From the NCBI GenBank assembly GCA_019115145.1, contig DXED01000047.1, positions 1-22,715 of the forward strand: DNA of 22,715 nt, given 5' to 3'. The notes beneath the pieces were generated by a model that saw nothing but the letters and a program-made list of their open reading frames with translations, ran no database searches and was not told the origin of the DNA. Below are positions 22,257 to 22,715 of this stretch, in pieces; within the stretch, counting starts at the first letter, position 1, and the number at the start of each line of letters is the position of its first letter. The DNA is from Claveliimonas intestinigallinarum. GTDB lineage: Bacteria; Bacillota; Clostridia; Lachnospirales; Lachnospiraceae. The position numbers and the translations under genes are program-made.

Positions 22257-22418
22257 ATGATATCAGCAGAAGTATTAGCCTACGAAAAAGAATTGGAAGA
22301 AAATCAGAGGACTGTTCGGCAGATGGTTTTAATCAGCCTGGAAGATGTTAGAGCGGGAAAGGGAAGGGACTTTGCCGAAGTCTTTGATGAATTGGAGAAA
22401 CGGTACCAGAGTTTATAG
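22257..22418 (+). CDS. Small protein, 53 residues, antitoxin-like
   Basis: ATG at 22257 follows a strong GGAGGG (22241-22246) at 10-base spacing and runs to TAG at 22416-22418. The sequence is highly charged and helical: a start MISAEVLAYEKELEENQ and an end DVRAGKGRDFAEVFDELEKRY. The C-terminal LEDVRAGKGRDFAEVFDELEKRY-type pattern recalls the tails of small RelB/ParD-like antitoxins, in which a helix binds the toxin. This is pattern recognition, not a family match. No toxin gene (RelE/ParE-like) follows; downstream are only 61 bases and then the terminator and tRNA of the opposite strand. It could be an orphan antitoxin or a degraded pair. Confidence 0.6.
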   Translation: MISAEVLAYEKELEENQRTVRQMVLISLEDVRAGKGRDFAEVFDELEKRYQSL

Positions 22419-22474
22419 ATGCTTTGCAGGGAAAGAGAGGAAAAAGGGAAACAAATTTTACAAGTCTTAAGCAA

Positions 22475-22513
22475 TAAAAAATAGGAAGTCTTGATCTCTC
22501 AAGGCTTCCTATT
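22475..22513 (-). terminator. Intrinsic terminator of tRNA-Leu (minus strand)
   Basis: A 15-bp stem (22480-22494 with 22499-22513, one GU pair, loop TCTC) lies 4 bases beyond the tRNA 3' end. On the minus strand it is followed by a run of six T (22476-22481 on the + strand as A). The hairpin would also form in + strand RNA after the small ORF but without a T-run there. Confidence 0.88.
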
Positions 22514-22517
22514 ACTA

Positions 22518-22600
22518 TGCGGAGAAAGGGACTTGAACCCTCACAGGATTGCTCCCACTAGAACCTGAATCTAGCGCGTCTGCCATTCCGCCATCTCCGC
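22518..22600 (-). tRNA. tRNA-Leu, anticodon CAG
   Basis: Read on the minus strand the gene starts GCGGAGA and ends TCTCCGC plus discriminator A, forming a 7-bp acceptor stem. The anticodon stem CTAGA/TCTAG closes the loop TTCAGGT with anticodon CAG (complement of 22565-22567), reading CUG leucine codons. A long variable arm (about GGGAGCAATCC) marks a class II tRNA, and the T-loop TTCAAGT is present. The 3' CCA is not encoded and must be added enzymatically. Length is about 83 bases. CUG is a heavily used leucine codon in the neighbouring genes. Confidence 0.96.
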
Positions 22601-22612
22601 TCGACAAAAAGT

Positions 22613-22641
22613 ATAATATCACATACCGAAGCAAATTGCAA
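22613..22641 (-). promoter_or_regulatory. Predicted promoter of tRNA-Leu (minus strand)
   Basis: On the minus strand TTGCAA (22636-22641) and TATTAT (22613-22618) are 17 bases apart. The predicted start is only about 6 bases before the tRNA 5' end. Confidence 0.72.
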
Positions 22642-22694
22642 ACATTTTTTTGAAAAAAATAAAAAATTTTTCTAGAGCGCCGAATGATGGGGTA

Positions 22695-22703
22695 TGGTAT
22701 AAT
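22695..22703 (+). promoter_or_regulatory. Extended -10 promoter leading out of the window
   Basis: TGG-TATAAT (TG at 22695-22696, TATAAT at 22698-22703) is an extended -10 element. No good -35 lies 17 bases upstream. It faces right, divergent from tRNA-Leu. The interval 22601-22700 between them is very AT-rich and holds no gene that I can support. Confidence 0.5.
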
Positions 22704-22715
22704 AGTGCCAGACAT

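Noticed and set aside
22475..22513. Hairpin as an attachment site or transposon end beside the tRNA
   Set aside because: The 15-bp stem followed by T6 on the minus strand is a standard terminator for the tRNA. No integrase gene or duplicated tRNA end is visible.
22515..22715. A 66-codon minus-strand ORF ending in GDGGMADALDSGSSGSNPVRVQVPFSA
   Set aside because: This is the well-known false translation of a tRNA-Leu gene; the DNA is explained by tRNA-Leu(CAG) and its promoter.
1..22715. CRISPR array, rRNA or complete insertion sequence
   Set aside because: I saw no regularly spaced repeats, no rRNA segments and no transposase with terminal inverted repeats. Only the partial Rpn-like gene is mobile-element related.

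Overview
The window looks like chromosomal DNA of an anaerobic Firmicute, most likely a Lachnospiraceae/Clostridia gut bacterium. This is inferred from gene content rather than a database match: a B12-dependent ribonucleotide reductase, an [FeFe] hydrogenase, a MurR/RpiR regulator beside a sugar-type ABC operon, strong AGGAGG-like ribosome sites, TATAAT -10 boxes and fairly GC-rich codon use. Nearly all genes lie on the + strand and are tightly packed. No gene-free stretch reaches 300 bases. The AT content rises after about 21.4 kb.

Region 1 (1-6.3 kb) is rich in DNA-repair functions. It opens with the 3' end of an Rpn/PD-(D/E)XK transposase-like nuclease gene. Next is a large gene fusing an endonuclease Q (EndoQ)-like PHP nuclease and zinc finger to a complete UvrD/PcrA-type SF1 helicase. 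Then come a CxxCxxCC cysteine-cluster protein, an uncharacterised protein overlapping it by ATGA, and endonuclease III (nth).

Region 2 (6.3-12.4 kb) holds nrdJ with its own promoter. After a good terminator and a separate promoter comes a two-gene hydrogenase unit. Its first gene encodes a GltD/NfnB-like flavoprotein with a NuoF-type [4Fe-4S] domain at the N-terminus. It overlaps the gene for a CpI-like modular [FeFe] hydrogenase.

Region 3 (12.4-21.4 kb) is a MurR/RpiR regulator followed by a terminator, then a probable seven-gene operon: MATE exporter, two UgpA/UgpE-like permeases, UgpB-like lipoprotein, PHP (CehA/McbA-type) metallohydrolase, HAD phosphatase and UgpC/MsmK-type ATPase, closed by a strong terminator. 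The architecture suggests import of a glycerol-phosphate-like or sugar-like solute with linked phosphoester hydrolysis, probably under RpiR control. The substrate is not shown by the sequence.

Region 4 (21.4-22.7 kb) has an esterase with its own promoter, a 53-residue antitoxin-like ORF without a visible toxin, and on the minus strand tRNA-Leu(CAG) with promoter and terminator. An extended -10 promoter points out of the right edge.

The strongest leads for new biology are the EndoQ-helicase fusion, which would couple incision at deaminated bases to unwinding in one polypeptide, and the NuoF-domain/GltD-like partner of the hydrogenase.
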